Shown here: positions 1 to 10,511 of the stretch, one piece after another
Position numbering within the stretch: the stretch's first letter is position 1
How the letters are laid out: the number at the start of each line of letters is the position of its first letter
Assembly (NCBI RefSeq): GCF_902702775.1
Contig: NZ_LR738724.1
Location: forward strand, 868,001-932,000
DNA: 64,000 nucleotides
DNA from: Streptococcus suis
GTDB lineage: Bacteria > Bacillota > Bacilli > Lactobacillales > Streptococcaceae
Direction of reading: 5' to 3'
The notes under the pieces: generated by a model
The model's database searches: none
What the model saw: the letters and a program-made list of their open reading frames with translations, nothing else
What the model was told of the DNA's origin: nothing
Made by a program: the position numbers and the translations under genes

Positions 1-358
1 AAAAAACAGTCAAAAAGCATACGTACCGTACTCAAAGTTTCCAGTTAGTGCAGTTCTTGTAGCTAAGACAGGGGAAATATTTACGGGTGTAAACATTGAA
101 AATGCGAGCTTTGGTTTGACCAATTGCGCTGAAAGGACAGCTATTTTCAAGGCCATTTCTGAAGGTGTGAAAGATTTTTCTGAGATCATTATTTATGGTG
201 AAACAGAAAAGCCAATATCTCCTTGTGGAGCTTGTCGCCAAGTTATGGCAGAATTTTTTGATAAGGATTTAAAAGTGACCTTGGTCGCTAAAGATAAATC
301 GACAGTCGAGATGACAGTCGGGGAATTACTTCCATATTCCTTTACAGACTTAACCTAG
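1..358 (+). CDS. cdd: Cytidine deaminase, 5' end outside window
   Basis: An open frame runs in from the left edge (codons from base 2) to a TAG at 356-358. It deaminates cytidine and deoxycytidine to uridine forms in pyrimidine salvage. The visible part carries the zinc site typical of the small tetrameric enzymes: the TNCAERTA segment with a zinc-binding Cys and catalytic Glu, and the PCGACRQ segment with two more Cys ligands. About 118 residues are present of a usual ~130, so only the extreme N-terminus is missing. It lies just upstream of the rns nucleoside importer and probably shares its transcript, which fits uptake followed by salvage. Identification is firm. Confidence 0.93.
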   Translation, partial: KNSQKAYVPYSKFPVSAVLVAKTGEIFTGVNIENASFGLTNCAERTAIFKAISEGVKDFSEIIIYGETEKPISPCGACRQVMAEFFDKDLKVTLVAKDKSTVEMTVGELLPYSFTDLT

Positions 359-366
359 TCTGTATG

Positions 367-413
367 ACAGTCATTTGACTGTAGCAATATTACTCTGCAA
401 CAATGTAGTTGCA
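367..413 (+). promoter_or_regulatory. Two small hairpins between cdd and rnsB
   Basis: ACAGTC/GACTGT (367-382) and TGCAAC/GTTGCA (396-413) form two short stems just ahead of the AGGAGGG ribosome-binding site of rnsB. No good T-tract follows the first. They could set processing or partial termination between the two genes; the role is not known. Confidence 0.35.
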
Positions 414-438
414 AAAAGATTTTTAGGAGGGTTCAGAA

Positions 439-1506
439 ATGAACAAGAAACTTGTTGGACTTGGTCTAGCAGCTGTTGCGGCTGTATCTTTGGCTGCATG
501 TGGTAACCGTGCTTCAAAAAGCAGTAGCTCAGAAGCATCTTCATCAGCGGACACATCTGTGAAAGCTGCTATCGTTACTGACATTGGTGGTGTTGATGAC
601 CGTTCATTTAACCAATCTGCATGGGAAGGTCTTCAAGAATGGGGTAATGCAGCTGGTCTTTCTAAAGGTAATGGCTACGATTACTTCCAATCAGCTAATG
701 AATCAGAATACATCACAAACCTTGATTCAGCTGTTGCTGGTGGTTACAACCTTGTGTTCGGTATTGGTTTTGCCTTGGAGAGTGCGATTGCTGAGGTTGC
801 ACCAAATAATCCTGACACACACTATGTAATCGTGGATAGTGTTGTTCCAGATCAAGACAACGTAGTTAGCGTAGGTTTCGCAGACCATGAAGCATCATAT
901 CTTGCTGGTGTTGCTGCAGCTAAGTCAACTAAAACAAACCACGTAGGTTTCATCGGTGGTATGGAAGGTGTTATCATCGATCGCTTTGAAGCTGGTTTCG
1001 TTGCGGGTGCTAAGTCTGTAAACAAAGATATCAAGATTACAGTTGACTATGCAGGTTCATTTGGTGATGCTGCTAAAGGTCAAACTCTTGCAGCTGCTCA
1101 ATATGCTGCAGGTGCAGATGTTATCTTCCACGCTTCTGGTGGTACTGGTAACGGTGTATTTGCTGCTGCTAAAGCAGAAAATGAAACTCGTAATGAAGCA
1201 GATAAAGTTTGGGTAATCGGTGTTGACCGTGACCAATCAGCAGAAGGTGAATACACTTCTAAAGATGGTAAGTCTTCTAACTTTGTATTGGCTTCAACAT
1301 TGAAACAAGTTGGTACTTCAGTTAAAGATATTGCAACTAAAGCTGTCGCAGGTGAATTCCCTGGTGGTCAAGTACTTCAATTCTCATTGAAAGATAAAGG
1401 TGTTGAATTGGCAGAAACTAACCTTTCAGAAGATGCTTCTAAAGCAGTTGCAGATGCTAAGCAAGCTATCTTGGATGGCAAAGTAGAAGTTCCTGAAAAA
1501 CCTTAA
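439..1506 (+). CDS. rnsB: BMP-family nucleoside-binding lipoprotein of the ribonucleoside ABC importer
   Basis: A 355-residue lipoprotein that captures nucleosides outside the membrane and hands them to the permeases encoded downstream. The N-terminus is a type II signal peptide with lipobox LAAC (Cys at residue 21), then a Ser-rich linker, then the BMP/PnrA fold beginning VKAAIVTDIGGVDDRSFNQS, the typical nucleoside-binding segment. An AGGAGGG Shine-Dalgarno sequence lies upstream of the ATG. Order and content match the S. mutans rnsBACD ribonucleoside transporter; the pneumococcal equivalent is PnrA. A strong terminator follows the gene, probably giving more lipoprotein than ATPase or permease. 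Confidence 0.9.
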   Translation: MNKKLVGLGLAAVAAVSLAACGNRASKSSSSEASSSADTSVKAAIVTDIGGVDDRSFNQSAWEGLQEWGNAAGLSKGNGYDYFQSANESEYITNLDSAVAGGYNLVFGIGFALESAIAEVAPNNPDTHYVIVDSVVPDQDNVVSVGFADHEASYLAGVAAAKSTKTNHVGFIGGMEGVIIDRFEAGFVAGAKSVNKDIKITVDYAGSFGDAAKGQTLAAAQYAAGADVIFHASGGTGNGVFAAAKAENETRNEADKVWVIGVDRDQSAEGEYTSKDGKSSNFVLASTLKQVGTSVKDIATKAVAGEFPGGQVLQFSLKDKGVELAETNLSEDASKAVADAKQAILDGKVEVPEKP

Positions 1507-1532
1507 TGAATTTCTTTTCGACAATTCCGATT

Positions 1533-1558
1533 CGGCGACCCGACGGGGTCGCCGTTTT
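1533..1558 (+). terminator. Intrinsic terminator/attenuator between rnsB and rnsA
   Basis: A 9-bp GC-rich stem (CGGCGACCC / GGGTCGCCG) with a short loop, followed by TTTT. It sits inside the operon, so it probably acts as a partial terminator lowering downstream expression. Confidence 0.8.
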
Positions 1559-1562
1559 CGGG

Positions 1563-1610
1563 CTGAGATTTTTCTCAGTAAAGCCTATCAGCTATGGTAG
1601 GTTTTACTGA
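1563..1610 (+). promoter_or_regulatory. Overlapping alternative hairpins upstream of rnsA
   Basis: CTGAG(A)/CTCAG (1563-1578) and TCAGTAAA.../TTTTACTGA (1575-1610) share the bases TCAG, so the two stems cannot form together. They lie between the rnsB terminator and rnsA. This may be a processing or stability element; no ligand or protein is suggested by the sequence. Confidence 0.4.
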
Positions 1611-1699
1611 CAAAAATGGTATAGTTGATGAAGAATTTTAAGTACTAAAGTGGTACTGAAGAATTTTCAGAAGGCTATAGTCAGAAAGGATAATAGATT

Positions 1700-3235
1700 A
1701 TGACTAAGGATTATGTCATTGAAATGCGCAATATCACTAAGATATTTGGTGAATTTGTAGCAAATGACCACATCAATTTGAATGTCAGACGTGGTGAAAT
1801 CCATGCCCTTCTTGGTGAGAATGGTGCGGGTAAATCTACTCTGATGAACATGCTTGCTGGCTTGTTGGAACCTACAAGCGGTGAAATTGTTATCAACGGT
1901 CAATCCGTGAAGATTGACTCTCCATCCAAAGCAGCCCAATTGGGTATTGGTATGGTGCACCAACACTTTATGTTGGTTGATGCTTTCACAGTTGCTGAGA
2001 ACATCATTCTTGGTTCTGAAACCACCAAAGGTGGCGTGATTGACCTTAAAAAAGCTATCGCAGAAATAAAAGAACTTTCTGCTAAATATGGTCTTGAAGT
2101 TGATCCAACTGCAAAGGTTGCAGATATTTCTGTGGGTGCACAGCAACGTGTAGAAATCCTTAAAACACTTTACCGTGGAGCCGACCTTTTAATTTTTGAT
2201 GAGCCGACAGCTGTATTGACCCCTGCGGAAATTGCAGAGCTCTTGAAAATTATGAAAGCCTTGGTTGAAGAAGGTAAATCTATTATTTTGATTACGCACA
2301 AATTGGATGAAATTCGTGCAGTTGCCGATAGTGTAACAGTTATTCGTCGAGGTAAATCAATCGAAACAGTTGCCGTTGAAGGAGCAACAAACCAAGATTT
2401 GGCTGAGTGGATGGTTGGACGTTCCGTTTCCTTTAAAACAGAGAAAGTTGAAGCGAGTCCTAAAGAAGTCATTTTGTCAATTAAGGATTTGGTTGTCAAT
2501 GAAAACCGTGGTATCCCAGCAGTTAAGGGCTTATCGCTTGATGTTCGAGCAGGTGAGGTTGTTGGTATTGCCGGTATCGACGGAAACGGTCAAAGTGAGT
2601 TGATTCAGGCAATCACTGGTTTACGTAAGGTAAAATCTGGCTCAATCACTATCAAAGGTGAGGAGGTAGTTGGTAAAACTCCACGTAAAATTACAGAAAT
2701 GCAAGTGAGCCACGTTCCCGAAGATCGCCATCGCGATGGACTAGTTCTTCCGATGACTGTTGCTGAGAACTTTGCGCTTCAAACTTACTATAAAGAACCG
2801 ATTTCAAAAAATGGTATTTTGAACTATAATATCATTAATGAAAAAGCACGCGCATTAATGGAAGAATTTGACGTTCGTGGGGCGAGTGAACTCGTTCCAA
2901 TCAAGGCTCTTTCAGGCGGTAACCAGCAAAAAGCTATCATCGCGCGTGAAATCGATCGCAACCCAGACCTTTTCATTGTTAGCCAACCAACACGCGGTTT
3001 GGACGTTGGTGCTATTGAGTATATTCGTAAGCGTCTCATTGCAGAACGTGATAAGGGTAAGGCTGTTCTTGTTGTCAGCTTCGAATTGGATGAAATTTTG
3101 GATGTATCAGATAGAATTGCTGTTATCCATGATGGTGTCATCCATGGTATTGTTGAACCTGCTAAGACCAATAAACAAGAGTTAGGCGTCTTGATGGCAG
3201 GTGGACATATTGAGAAGGGAGAAGAACATGCTTAA
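1700..3235 (+). CDS. rnsA: Ribonucleoside ABC importer ATPase with two fused ABC domains
   Basis: A 511-residue ATPase of the CUT2/BMP type that powers nucleoside import. Domain 1 has Walker A GENGAGKST, a modified signature (SVGAQQRVEI) and Walker B LLIFDEPTAVL. Domain 2 has a degenerate Walker A (GIDGNGQSEL, no Lys), signature LSGGNQQK and SQPTRGLDVG in place of the usual Walker B Glu. This asymmetry is normal for the family. It starts after the rnsB attenuator, and its stop overlaps the start of rnsC by 8 bp, showing translational coupling. Confidence 0.92.
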   Translation: MTKDYVIEMRNITKIFGEFVANDHINLNVRRGEIHALLGENGAGKSTLMNMLAGLLEPTSGEIVINGQSVKIDSPSKAAQLGIGMVHQHFMLVDAFTVAENIILGSETTKGGVIDLKKAIAEIKELSAKYGLEVDPTAKVADISVGAQQRVEILKTLYRGADLLIFDEPTAVLTPAEIAELLKIMKALVEEGKSIILITHKLDEIRAVADSVTVIRRGKSIETVAVEGATNQDLAEWMVGRSVSFKTEKVEASPKEVILSIKDLVVNENRGIPAVKGLSLDVRAGEVVGIAGIDGNGQSELIQAITGLRKVKSGSITIKGEEVVGKTPRKITEMQVSHVPEDRHRDGLVLPMTVAENFALQTYYKEPISKNGILNYNIINEKARALMEEFDVRGASELVPIKALSGGNQQKAIIAREIDRNPDLFIVSQPTRGLDVGAIEYIRKRLIAERDKGKAVLVVSFELDEILDVSDRIAVIHDGVIHGIVEPAKTNKQELGVLMAGGHIEKGEEHA

Positions 3236-4289
3236 TAAATATAAGAATTTGGCCCTTCCATTAATGGCTGTGGTCAGTGGTATCCTACTTGGAGCGATTG
3301 TCATGCTTGTTTTTGGCTACGATCCAATTTGGGGCTATGAAGAGTTATTCTATTCAGCTTTTGGTAATATCAAATCAATTGGTGAAATTTTCCGTGCAAT
3401 GGCACCACTTGTTTTCACTGCTCTCGGTTTCGCAGTAGCTAGTCGTGCAGGTTTCTTCAACGTTGGTTTGTCTGGTCAGGCCTATGTTGGTTGGGTTTTT
3501 GCTGGATGGTTTGCCTTGGCGAATCCTGACTTACCACGTCCAGTTTTGATTTTGGGAACAGTCTTGATTGCTATGTTGGCAGGCGGTATTGCTGGAGCTA
3601 TTCCAGGTATTCTACGTGCCTATTTGGGAACAAGTGAAGTTATCGTTACGATTATGATGAACTACATCTTACTCTATTCATGTAACTATATCATTCGTGA
3701 TGTATTTGCAGATAGTTTGATGAAGAATACAGACTCGACAGTTAACGTGTCAGCAAATGCCTCTTACCAAACAGAGTGGCTCCGTGCATTGACAGATAAC
3801 TCACGTATGAATATTGGTATTTTCTTTGCCATTATTGCAGTTTTTGTGATTTGGTTCCTATTGACCAAAACGACTCTTGGTTTTGAGATTCGCTCAGTGG
3901 GGCTTAACCCAACAGCATCGGATTATGCGGGTATGTCTGCGAAACGTACAATTATTCTATCTATGATTATTTCAGGTGCTCTTGCGGGTCTTGGGGGAGC
4001 TATCCAAGGTTTGGGTACTTTCCAAAACGTTTACATTCAAAGCGGTAACTTAGATATTGGTTTTAATGGTATGTCAGTAGCGCTTTTAGCTTCTAATTCA
4101 CCGTTAGGTATTCCATTGGCTGCCTTTCTATTCGGTGTTCTTTCTGTCGGTGCTCCAGGTATGGTACGTGCACAGATTCCACCTGAATTGATCAACGTTG
4201 TTACGGCATCAATCATTTTCTTTATCGGTGTGAAATTTATTTTTGAACAATTATTAAAATCTAGAAATAAAGCGAAAGGAGCGAAATAA
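3228..4289 (+). CDS. rnsC: Ribonucleoside ABC importer permease 1
   Basis: A multi-pass membrane permease of the BPD_transp_2 family. I start at the ATG at 3228 (MLNKYKNLALPL), which has a GGGAGAAG ribosome-binding site and overlaps the rnsA stop by 8 bp; an in-frame start at 3201 lies deep inside rnsA and is less likely. Hydrophobic segments run through the protein, with the family motif SEVIVTIMMNYI and a C-terminal Lys/Arg-rich tail. It forms the channel with the product of the next gene, which begins one base after this gene ends. Confidence 0.9.
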   Translation: MLNKYKNLALPLMAVVSGILLGAIVMLVFGYDPIWGYEELFYSAFGNIKSIGEIFRAMAPLVFTALGFAVASRAGFFNVGLSGQAYVGWVFAGWFALANPDLPRPVLILGTVLIAMLAGGIAGAIPGILRAYLGTSEVIVTIMMNYILLYSCNYIIRDVFADSLMKNTDSTVNVSANASYQTEWLRALTDNSRMNIGIFFAIIAVFVIWFLLTKTTLGFEIRSVGLNPTASDYAGMSAKRTIILSMIISGALAGLGGAIQGLGTFQNVYIQSGNLDIGFNGMSVALLASNSPLGIPLAAFLFGVLSVGAPGMVRAQIPPELINVVTASIIFFIGVKFIFEQLLKSRNKAKGAK

Positions 4290-4290
4290 G

Positions 4291-5244
4291 ATGAATGTTT
4301 CAATTCTTGCCTTACTCATTTCGCAAATGTTGATTTATTCAGCACCCTTAATCTTTACCAGTCTTGGAGGAGTTTTCTCTGAACGCGGTGGTATTGTAAA
4401 CGTTGGTCTAGAAGGAATCATGGTTATCGGTGCCTTTGCTGGTGTTGTTTTCAATATCGAATTTGCAGGGACATTTGGTAATGCTACTCCATTATTAGCT
4501 GTTATTGTAGGAGGTCTTGCTGGTGTTATCTTTGCCGCTATTCATGCGATGGCGACGATTAATTTCCGTGCAGACCACGTTGTCTCAGGTACGGTGTTGA
4601 ACCTTTTGGCTCCAGCTTTGGGAGTTTTCCTAGTCAAGGTTATCTATAATAAGGGTCAAACTGATAGTATTACTGAATCATTTGGTAAATTTTCATTCCC
4701 TATCTTGGCAGATATTCCAATCATTGGTGAAATTTTCTTCAAAAATACAAGCTTGATGGGTTATGTAGCTATTGCAACAGCATTTCTTGCTTGGTTCATC
4801 CTTTATAAAACCAAGTTTGGTTTGCGCCTTCGTTCAGTAGGTGAACATCCGCAGGCAGCGGATACTTTGGGAATCAATGTCTACGCTATGCGTTATGCAG
4901 GTGTGTTGATTGCTGGTTTCCTTGGTGGTGTTGGTGGAGCTGTAAGTGCTCAATCAGTGAATATCAACTTCTCTGCAACAACAATCGTAGGTTCAGGTTT
5001 CATCGCTCTAGCAGCTGTAATTTTCGGTAAGTGGAATCCAATTGGCGCTATGCTTGCCAGTCTATTCTTCGGTCTTTCGCAAAGTTTGGCAGTAGTGGGT
5101 GGACAATTACCAGGATTGAAAGATATTCCAACGGTTTATCTTCAAATTGCACCATATTTGATTACTGTTATTGCCCTGTCTGCTTTCTTTGGTAAAGCAG
5201 TCGCTCCTAAAGCAGACGGTATCAACTATATCAAATCTAAATAA
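4291..5244 (+). CDS. rnsD: Ribonucleoside ABC importer permease 2
   Basis: A 317-residue membrane permease of the BPD_transp_2 family and partner of the previous gene. The N-terminal part carries the motif SERGGIVNVGLEGIM, typical of the second permease of BMP-type nucleoside importers, and there are roughly eight to nine hydrophobic spans. It is the last gene of the operon and is followed at once by two tandem terminators. Confidence 0.91.
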   Translation: MNVSILALLISQMLIYSAPLIFTSLGGVFSERGGIVNVGLEGIMVIGAFAGVVFNIEFAGTFGNATPLLAVIVGGLAGVIFAAIHAMATINFRADHVVSGTVLNLLAPALGVFLVKVIYNKGQTDSITESFGKFSFPILADIPIIGEIFFKNTSLMGYVAIATAFLAWFILYKTKFGLRLRSVGEHPQAADTLGINVYAMRYAGVLIAGFLGGVGGAVSAQSVNINFSATTIVGSGFIALAAVIFGKWNPIGAMLASLFFGLSQSLAVVGGQLPGLKDIPTVYLQIAPYLITVIALSAFFGKAVAPKADGINYIKSK

Positions 5245-5246
5245 AT

Positions 5247-5269
5247 AAAAAGGTCCAGTGGACCTTTTT
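5247..5269 (+). terminator. Terminator of the rns operon (first of two)
   Basis: AAAAAGGTCC-AGT-GGACCTTTTT is a perfect 10-bp inverted repeat ending in a T-run, 3 bases after the rnsD stop. It can work in both directions. Confidence 0.9.
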
Positions 5270-5298
5270 ATCATGAGCTTGAAAATACGAAAGCGAAT

Positions 5299-5317
5299 AA
5301 GGTCCAGTGACCTTTTT
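5299..5317 (+). terminator. Second, near-identical terminator
   Basis: AAGGTC-CAGT-GACCTTTTT lies about 50 bases after the first. The words AAGGTCCAGT, GACCTTTTTATCATG and flanking bases repeat, so it looks like a local duplication of the first terminator. Confidence 0.8.
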
Positions 5318-5389
5318 ATCATGTTCTTTGCTGTATAGGAAATGAATAATTGTCCTATTCAAAGGAAGAGGAGTTATAGGGACTTTTGG

Positions 5390-5418
5390 TTGAGAATAGG
5401 AAGAATGACTGGTATAAT
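5390..5418 (+). promoter_or_regulatory. Sigma-A promoter of the RibD-like reductase gene
   Basis: TTGAGA (5390-5395), 17-bp spacer, TATAAT (5413-5418). Transcription would start near 5425, which rules out translation starts upstream of that point. Confidence 0.8.
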
Positions 5419-5451
5419 AGTTTGTCACTAAGGTATGAAATGAGGTTAATT

Positions 5452-5982
5452 GTGAGACGATTGGTGTTAAATATTGCAATGAGTTTAGATGGATTTATTG
5501 CACGTAAGGATGGAAGCTACGATTGGATTGAAGGACATGGTACCGATAAATACGATACGGTCTTACAGTTTGATAATCAAAATTTCTTTAACAACTGTGA
5601 TACAGTTGTGATGGGGAGAAAATCATTAGAAGATTGTCCGTTGGAAATGATTGAAGGACATCAGGAAAAGCAATTTATCGTTGCGAGTCATACTGAGCAG
5701 ACGGACTATGGTAATGTGCGTTTCGTAAGGGACGTCATCGGGGAGATTATGGAACTTTGCTCTCAAGAAGGTGGAGATATTTGGTTGTTTGGTGGGGCAA
5801 GTCTGGTTCAGGACTGTTTAGAGGCGGGAGTGATTGATCACCTTATTATTGGGATTATTCCTACTATTTTGGGTGACGGTATTCCACTTTTTGCCTCACT
5901 TTTGGAAGAAAAGAAATTGCTCTTGGTAGAGTCAACTGTCACAGATGGAATTGCTATGTTACGTTATGATATTAGAAGGTAA
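5452..5982 (+). CDS. Dihydrofolate reductase-fold (RibD C-terminal domain) protein
   Basis: About 176 residues. The open frame extends upstream to 5386, but the promoter sits at 5390-5418, so I choose the GTG at 5452 with GAGG six bases upstream; an ATG at 5440 is the alternative. The sequence RLVLNIAMSLDGFIA is the typical start of the RibD_C/DHFR-like family, followed by VVMGRKSLED and IWLFGGASLVQ (NADPH-binding loop). These stand-alone proteins are predicted NADPH-dependent reductases of unknown substrate. It appears to be monocistronic and is followed by a terminator shared with ldh. Confidence 0.75.
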   Translation: MRRLVLNIAMSLDGFIARKDGSYDWIEGHGTDKYDTVLQFDNQNFFNNCDTVVMGRKSLEDCPLEMIEGHQEKQFIVASHTEQTDYGNVRFVRDVIGEIMELCSQEGGDIWLFGGASLVQDCLEAGVIDHLIIGIIPTILGDGIPLFASLLEEKKLLLVESTVTDGIAMLRYDIRR

Positions 5983-6010
5983 AAAAGGCGAGCTATTGCT
6001 CACCTTTTTT
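5981..6010 (-). terminator. Terminator shared by ldh and the RibD-like gene
   Basis: AAAAAAGGCGAGC-TATT-GCTCACCTTTTTT. The central mismatch becomes a G-U pair when read on the minus strand, so it is stronger for ldh, but it lies between two convergent genes and can serve both. Confidence 0.8.
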
Positions 6011-6024
6011 ACTATTTTATATAA

Positions 6025-7044
<1,020 letters not shown>

Positions 7045-7062
7045 TCATCCCGACCATAATAC

Positions 7063-7091
7063 ATTCTAGCATGTTTTAAGCTTTTTGTCAC
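7063..7091 (-). promoter_or_regulatory. ldh: ldh promoter
   Basis: On the minus strand GTGACA (7091-7086), 17-bp spacer, TAGAAT (7068-7063), then a leader with AAGGAG before the ATG. A half-site TTGTGAAA sits just upstream; it resembles half of a Rex or CcpA site but has no good second half. Confidence 0.7.
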
Positions 7092-7158
7092 TTGTGAAAG
7101 CGCCTTTGAAAATGTTTACATGCTAGTTTCCAACAAAGAAATTTATTCGCCAATATGG

Positions 7159-7164
7159 TATAAT
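7159..7164 (+). promoter_or_regulatory. gyrA: gyrA promoter -10 element
   Basis: TATAAT 33 bases upstream of the gyrA ATG, with no clear -35 box at 17 bp. GAAAGAGG is a ribosome-binding site just before the start. Confidence 0.6.
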
Positions 7165-7196
7165 AGAAGCACAATGACTGTTGAAAGAGGCATATA

Positions 7197-9641
7197 ATGC
7201 AAGATAAAAATTTAGTAACGGTTAATCTGACCAATGAGATGAAATCATCCTTCATCGACTATGCGATGAGTGTTATCGTTTCGCGTGCTCTGCCTGATGT
7301 ACGTGATGGTCTGAAGCCGGTTCATCGCCGTATTTTGTATGGGATGAATGAATTAGGAATTACACCAGATAAACCACATAAAAAATCAGCCCGTATCACA
7401 GGGGATGTTATGGGTAAATATCACCCGCATGGAGATAGTGCGATTTACGAAGCAATGGTTCGTATGGCACAATGGTGGAGCTACCGTCACATGTTAGTTG
7501 ATGGTCACGGAAACTTTGGTTCCATGGATGGCGACGGAGCAGCCGCTCAGCGTTATACAGAAGCACGCATGAGCAAGATTGCGCTTGAAATGCTTCGTGA
7601 TATTAACAAGAACACGGTAAATTTTGCGGATAACTATGACGCGAGTGAACGTGAGCCTGAGGTTTTACCTGCTCGTTTCCCTAACCTTCTGGTTAACGGA
7701 ACGACTGGTATCGCCGTTGGTATGGCTACCAACATTCCTCCACACAACTTGGGTGAGACTATCGAGGCAGTTAAGCTGGTTATGGACAATCCCGAGGTAA
7801 CAACACGTGAGATTATGGAAGTCTTGCCTGGACCAGATTTTCCGACAGGTGCCTTGGTTATGGGGAAATCTGGAATTCACCGTGCTTATGAAACTGGTAA
7901 AGGTTCAATAGTTCTTCGTTCCCGCACAGAAATTGAAGAATATGGAAATGGTCGTGAACGCATTGTTGTTACAGAGTTTCCATACATGGTCAATAAGTCC
8001 AAGGTTCAAGAACATATTGTCAAATTAGTCCAAGAAAAACGTATTGAAGGAATCACTGCTGTTCGAGACGAATCCAACCGTGAGGGTGTACGATTTGTTA
8101 TCGAAGTTCGTCGTGATGCCTCTGCTAACGTTATTTTGAATAACCTATTCAAGCAAACACAGCTTCAAACCAACTTTAGTTTCAACATGTTGGCCATCCA
8201 AAATGGTGTACCGAAAATCCTTTCTGTACGTCAGATTCTAGAGTCTTATATTGAACACCAAAAAGAAGTAGTCACTCGCCGTACACGATTTGATAAAGAA
8301 AAGGCTGAAGCGCGTGCTCATATCTTAGAAGGCTTGCTGATTGCACTTGACCATATTGATGAAGTCATTCGTATTATCCGTAATTCAGAAACTGATGCTA
8401 TTGCTCAAGCTGAATTGATGGAGAAATTTGACCTTTCTGAACGTCAGAGTCAGGCTATTCTTGATATGCGTCTTCGTCGTTTGACAGGTTTGGAACGCGA
8501 CAAGATTCAATCAGAATATGATGAGTTAGTGGCATTGATTGCAGATTTGGCTGATATTCTAGCTAAACCTGAGCGTGTTGTTCAGATTATTAAAGACGAA
8601 TTAGAAGAAGTCAAACGTAAATATGCTGACCCACGCCGTACAGAATTGATGGTTGGTGAAGTTCTTTCCCTTGAAGATGAGGACTTGATTGAAGAAACGG
8701 ATGTTTTAATCACCTTGTCAAACCAAGGCTACATCAAGCGTTTAGCACAGGATGAGTTTCAAGCTCAGAAGCGTGGAGGACGTGGGGTTCAAGGAACTGG
8801 CGTCAAGGATGATGATTTTGTACGAGAATTAGTTTCTACAAGCACTCATGATCGCTTGCTCTTCTTCACTAACAAGGGACGTGTTTACCGTCTCAAAGGC
8901 TATGAAATCCCAGAATATGGTCGTACTGCAAAGGGACTTCCAGTAGTCAATTTGCTTAAATTGGAAGAAAACGAGGCAATTCAAACTATTATCAATGTAA
9001 CTAAGGACCAGGAGGCAGATAGCTATCTCTTCTTTGCAACCCGCCAAGGTGTTGTAAAACGGACTAGTGTGTCAGAATTTGCCAATATTCGCCAGAGCGG
9101 TCTGAAAGCTTTGAATTTGAAAGAAGACGATGAACTCATCAATGTTTTCTTAACAAATGGTCAAGCAGACATTATTATGGGGACTAAGTTCGGTTATTCT
9201 GTACGTTTCACTGAAACAGATGTTCGTAATATGGGCCGTACAGCAACAGGTGTTCGTGGTATCAATTTACGCGAGGGAGACCAGTTAGTTGGCGCTACTA
9301 TGATTTCTGATGACCAAGAAGTACTCGTATTGACGGAAAAAGGTTTTGGTAAACGTACACCAGCCAGTGAGTATCCAACCAAAGGTCGTGGTGGTAAGGG
9401 TATCAAGACTCTTAAAGTTGCTGATAAGAATGGCTCTCTAGCAGGTTTGACAACGGTATCTGGTGATGAAGATATTATGGTTATTACCGATACTGGCGTG
9501 ATTATTCGTACAAGTGTTGCCAATATCTCTCAAACTGGTCGTTCAACCATGGGTGTAAAAGTGATGCGCTTGAATGATGAAGCGAAAATCATGACCTTTG
9601 CCTTGGTAGATGCTGCCGAAATAAAAGAAGAAAAGGAATAA
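7197..9641 (+). CDS. gyrA: DNA gyrase subunit A
   Basis: An 814-residue breakage-reunion subunit of gyrase, which introduces negative supercoils. The quinolone-resistance region is intact: [20 protein letters not shown], with Ser and Glu at the positions where quinolone resistance changes usually occur, so wild type there. The catalytic Tyr is in [10 protein letters not shown]. The C-terminal half has the repeated beta-pinwheel blades and a GyrA-box-like sequence [10 protein letters not shown]. Length is typical for streptococci. Six bases separate it from srtA, so they are probably co-transcribed, an arrangement common in streptococci. Confidence 0.98.
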   Translation: MQDKNLVTVNLTNEMKSSFIDYAMSVIVSRALPDVRDGLKPVHRRILYGMNELGITPDKPHKKSARITGDVMGKYHPHGDSAIYEAMVRMAQWWSYRHMLVDGHGNFGSMDGDGAAAQRYTEARMSKIALEMLRDINKNTVNFADNYDASEREPEVLPARFPNLLVNGTTGIAVGMATNIPPHNLGETIEAVKLVMDNPEVTTREIMEVLPGPDFPTGALVMGKSGIHRAYETGKGSIVLRSRTEIEEYGNGRERIVVTEFPYMVNKSKVQEHIVKLVQEKRIEGITAVRDESNREGVRFVIEVRRDASANVILNNLFKQTQLQTNFSFNMLAIQNGVPKILSVRQILESYIEHQKEVVTRRTRFDKEKAEARAHILEGLLIALDHIDEVIRIIRNSETDAIAQAELMEKFDLSERQSQAILDMRLRRLTGLERDKIQSEYDELVALIADLADILAKPERVVQIIKDELEEVKRKYADPRRTELMVGEVLSLEDEDLIEETDVLITLSNQGYIKRLAQDEFQAQKRGGRGVQGTGVKDDDFVRELVSTSTHDRLLFFTNKGRVYRLKGYEIPEYGRTAKGLPVVNLLKLEENEAIQTIINVTKDQEADSYLFFATRQGVVKRTSVSEFANIRQSGLKALNLKEDDELINVFLTNGQADIIMGTKFGYSVRFTETDVRNMGRTATGVRGINLREGDQLVGATMISDDQEVLVLTEKGFGKRTPASEYPTKGRGGKGIKTLKVADKNGSLAGLTTVSGDEDIMVITDTGVIIRTSVANISQTGRSTMGVKVMRLNDEAKIMTFALVDAAEIKEEKE

Positions 9642-9647
9642 ATAATC

Positions 9648-10397
9648 ATGTCAAAACGTGAAAAAAAGAAGAAGCGTAAAGGTTCTTTTTGGCGCAATCT
9701 TTTAACAGTTGTATTGATACTGATTTCCCTAGCGTTGATATTCAACACCTCTATCCGTAATTTTATTATCGGCTGGAATACGAATAAATACCAGATTAGC
9801 AATGTTACGACAGAGGATATCGAAAAGAATAAACAGGCTGAAACAACATTTGATTTCGATCAGGTTCAGTCTATTTCTACAGAGGCTATTTTAGCAGCTC
9901 AGTGGGATGCACAACGCTTACCTGTAATTGGTGGAATTGCGGTTCCCGAGCTTGGCATCAACCTTCCTATTTTTAAAGGGGTCTTCAATACTTCGCTCAT
10001 GTATGGAGCTGGTACCATGAAGGAAAACCAAGAGATGGGGAAAGGAAATTATGCGTTGGCTAGCCACCATATTTTTGGTGTAACTGGTGCGGCAGATGTT
10101 CTCTTTTCACCGCTTGATCGTGCTAAAAACGGCATGAAAATCTATATTACTGACAAGACCAATGTTTACACCTACGTTATTGATAGTGTGGAAATTGTTT
10201 CGCCTGAAAGTGTCTATGTCATTGATGATGTAGAAGGACGTACAGAAGTTACCTTGGTAACATGTACGGACTATAATGCAACACAACGTATCATTGTAAA
10301 AGGAGTTCTTGAATCAACAACTCCATATAATGAAACTGCAAAAGACATCTTAGATTCCTTCAATAAGAGTTATAATCAGTATGATTATGGACAATAA
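9648..10397 (+). CDS. srtA: Class A sortase
   Basis: A 249-residue membrane-anchored transpeptidase that cuts LPXTG motifs and links surface proteins to peptidoglycan. It has a Lys-rich N-terminus, one transmembrane segment (about residues 17-35) and then the sortase domain. The catalytic triad is visible: His in LASHHIFG, Cys in TLVTCTD and Arg in TQRIIVKG. A likely substrate is encoded in this window, the M26 protease with LPNTG. It follows gyrA by 6 bases. Confidence 0.95.
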   Translation: MSKREKKKKRKGSFWRNLLTVVLILISLALIFNTSIRNFIIGWNTNKYQISNVTTEDIEKNKQAETTFDFDQVQSISTEAILAAQWDAQRLPVIGGIAVPELGINLPIFKGVFNTSLMYGAGTMKENQEMGKGNYALASHHIFGVTGAADVLFSPLDRAKNGMKIYITDKTNVYTYVIDSVEIVSPESVYVIDDVEGRTEVTLVTCTDYNATQRIIVKGVLESTTPYNETAKDILDSFNKSYNQYDYGQ

Positions 10398-10417
10398 AAC
10401 ATCTATATATTAAGGAT

Positions 10418-10475
10418 AAAGAAGTGGTATAAGACTGAGGAGATATTCTTTGGTTTTATATGGCTTCTTTTTTTT
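10418..10475 (+). terminator. Terminator after srtA
   Basis: An imperfect long hairpin (AAAGAAGTGGTATAA... / ...TTATATGGCTTCTTT) ending in a run of T, between srtA and radC. Confidence 0.7.
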
Positions 10476-10511
10476 GCGAGATTTTACGAATAGATAGGTG
10501 AGGAGGAAATT

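Noticed and set aside
7063..7110. A Rex or CcpA site at the ldh promoter
   Set aside because: Only a half-site TTGTGAAA is seen and the other half is poor.
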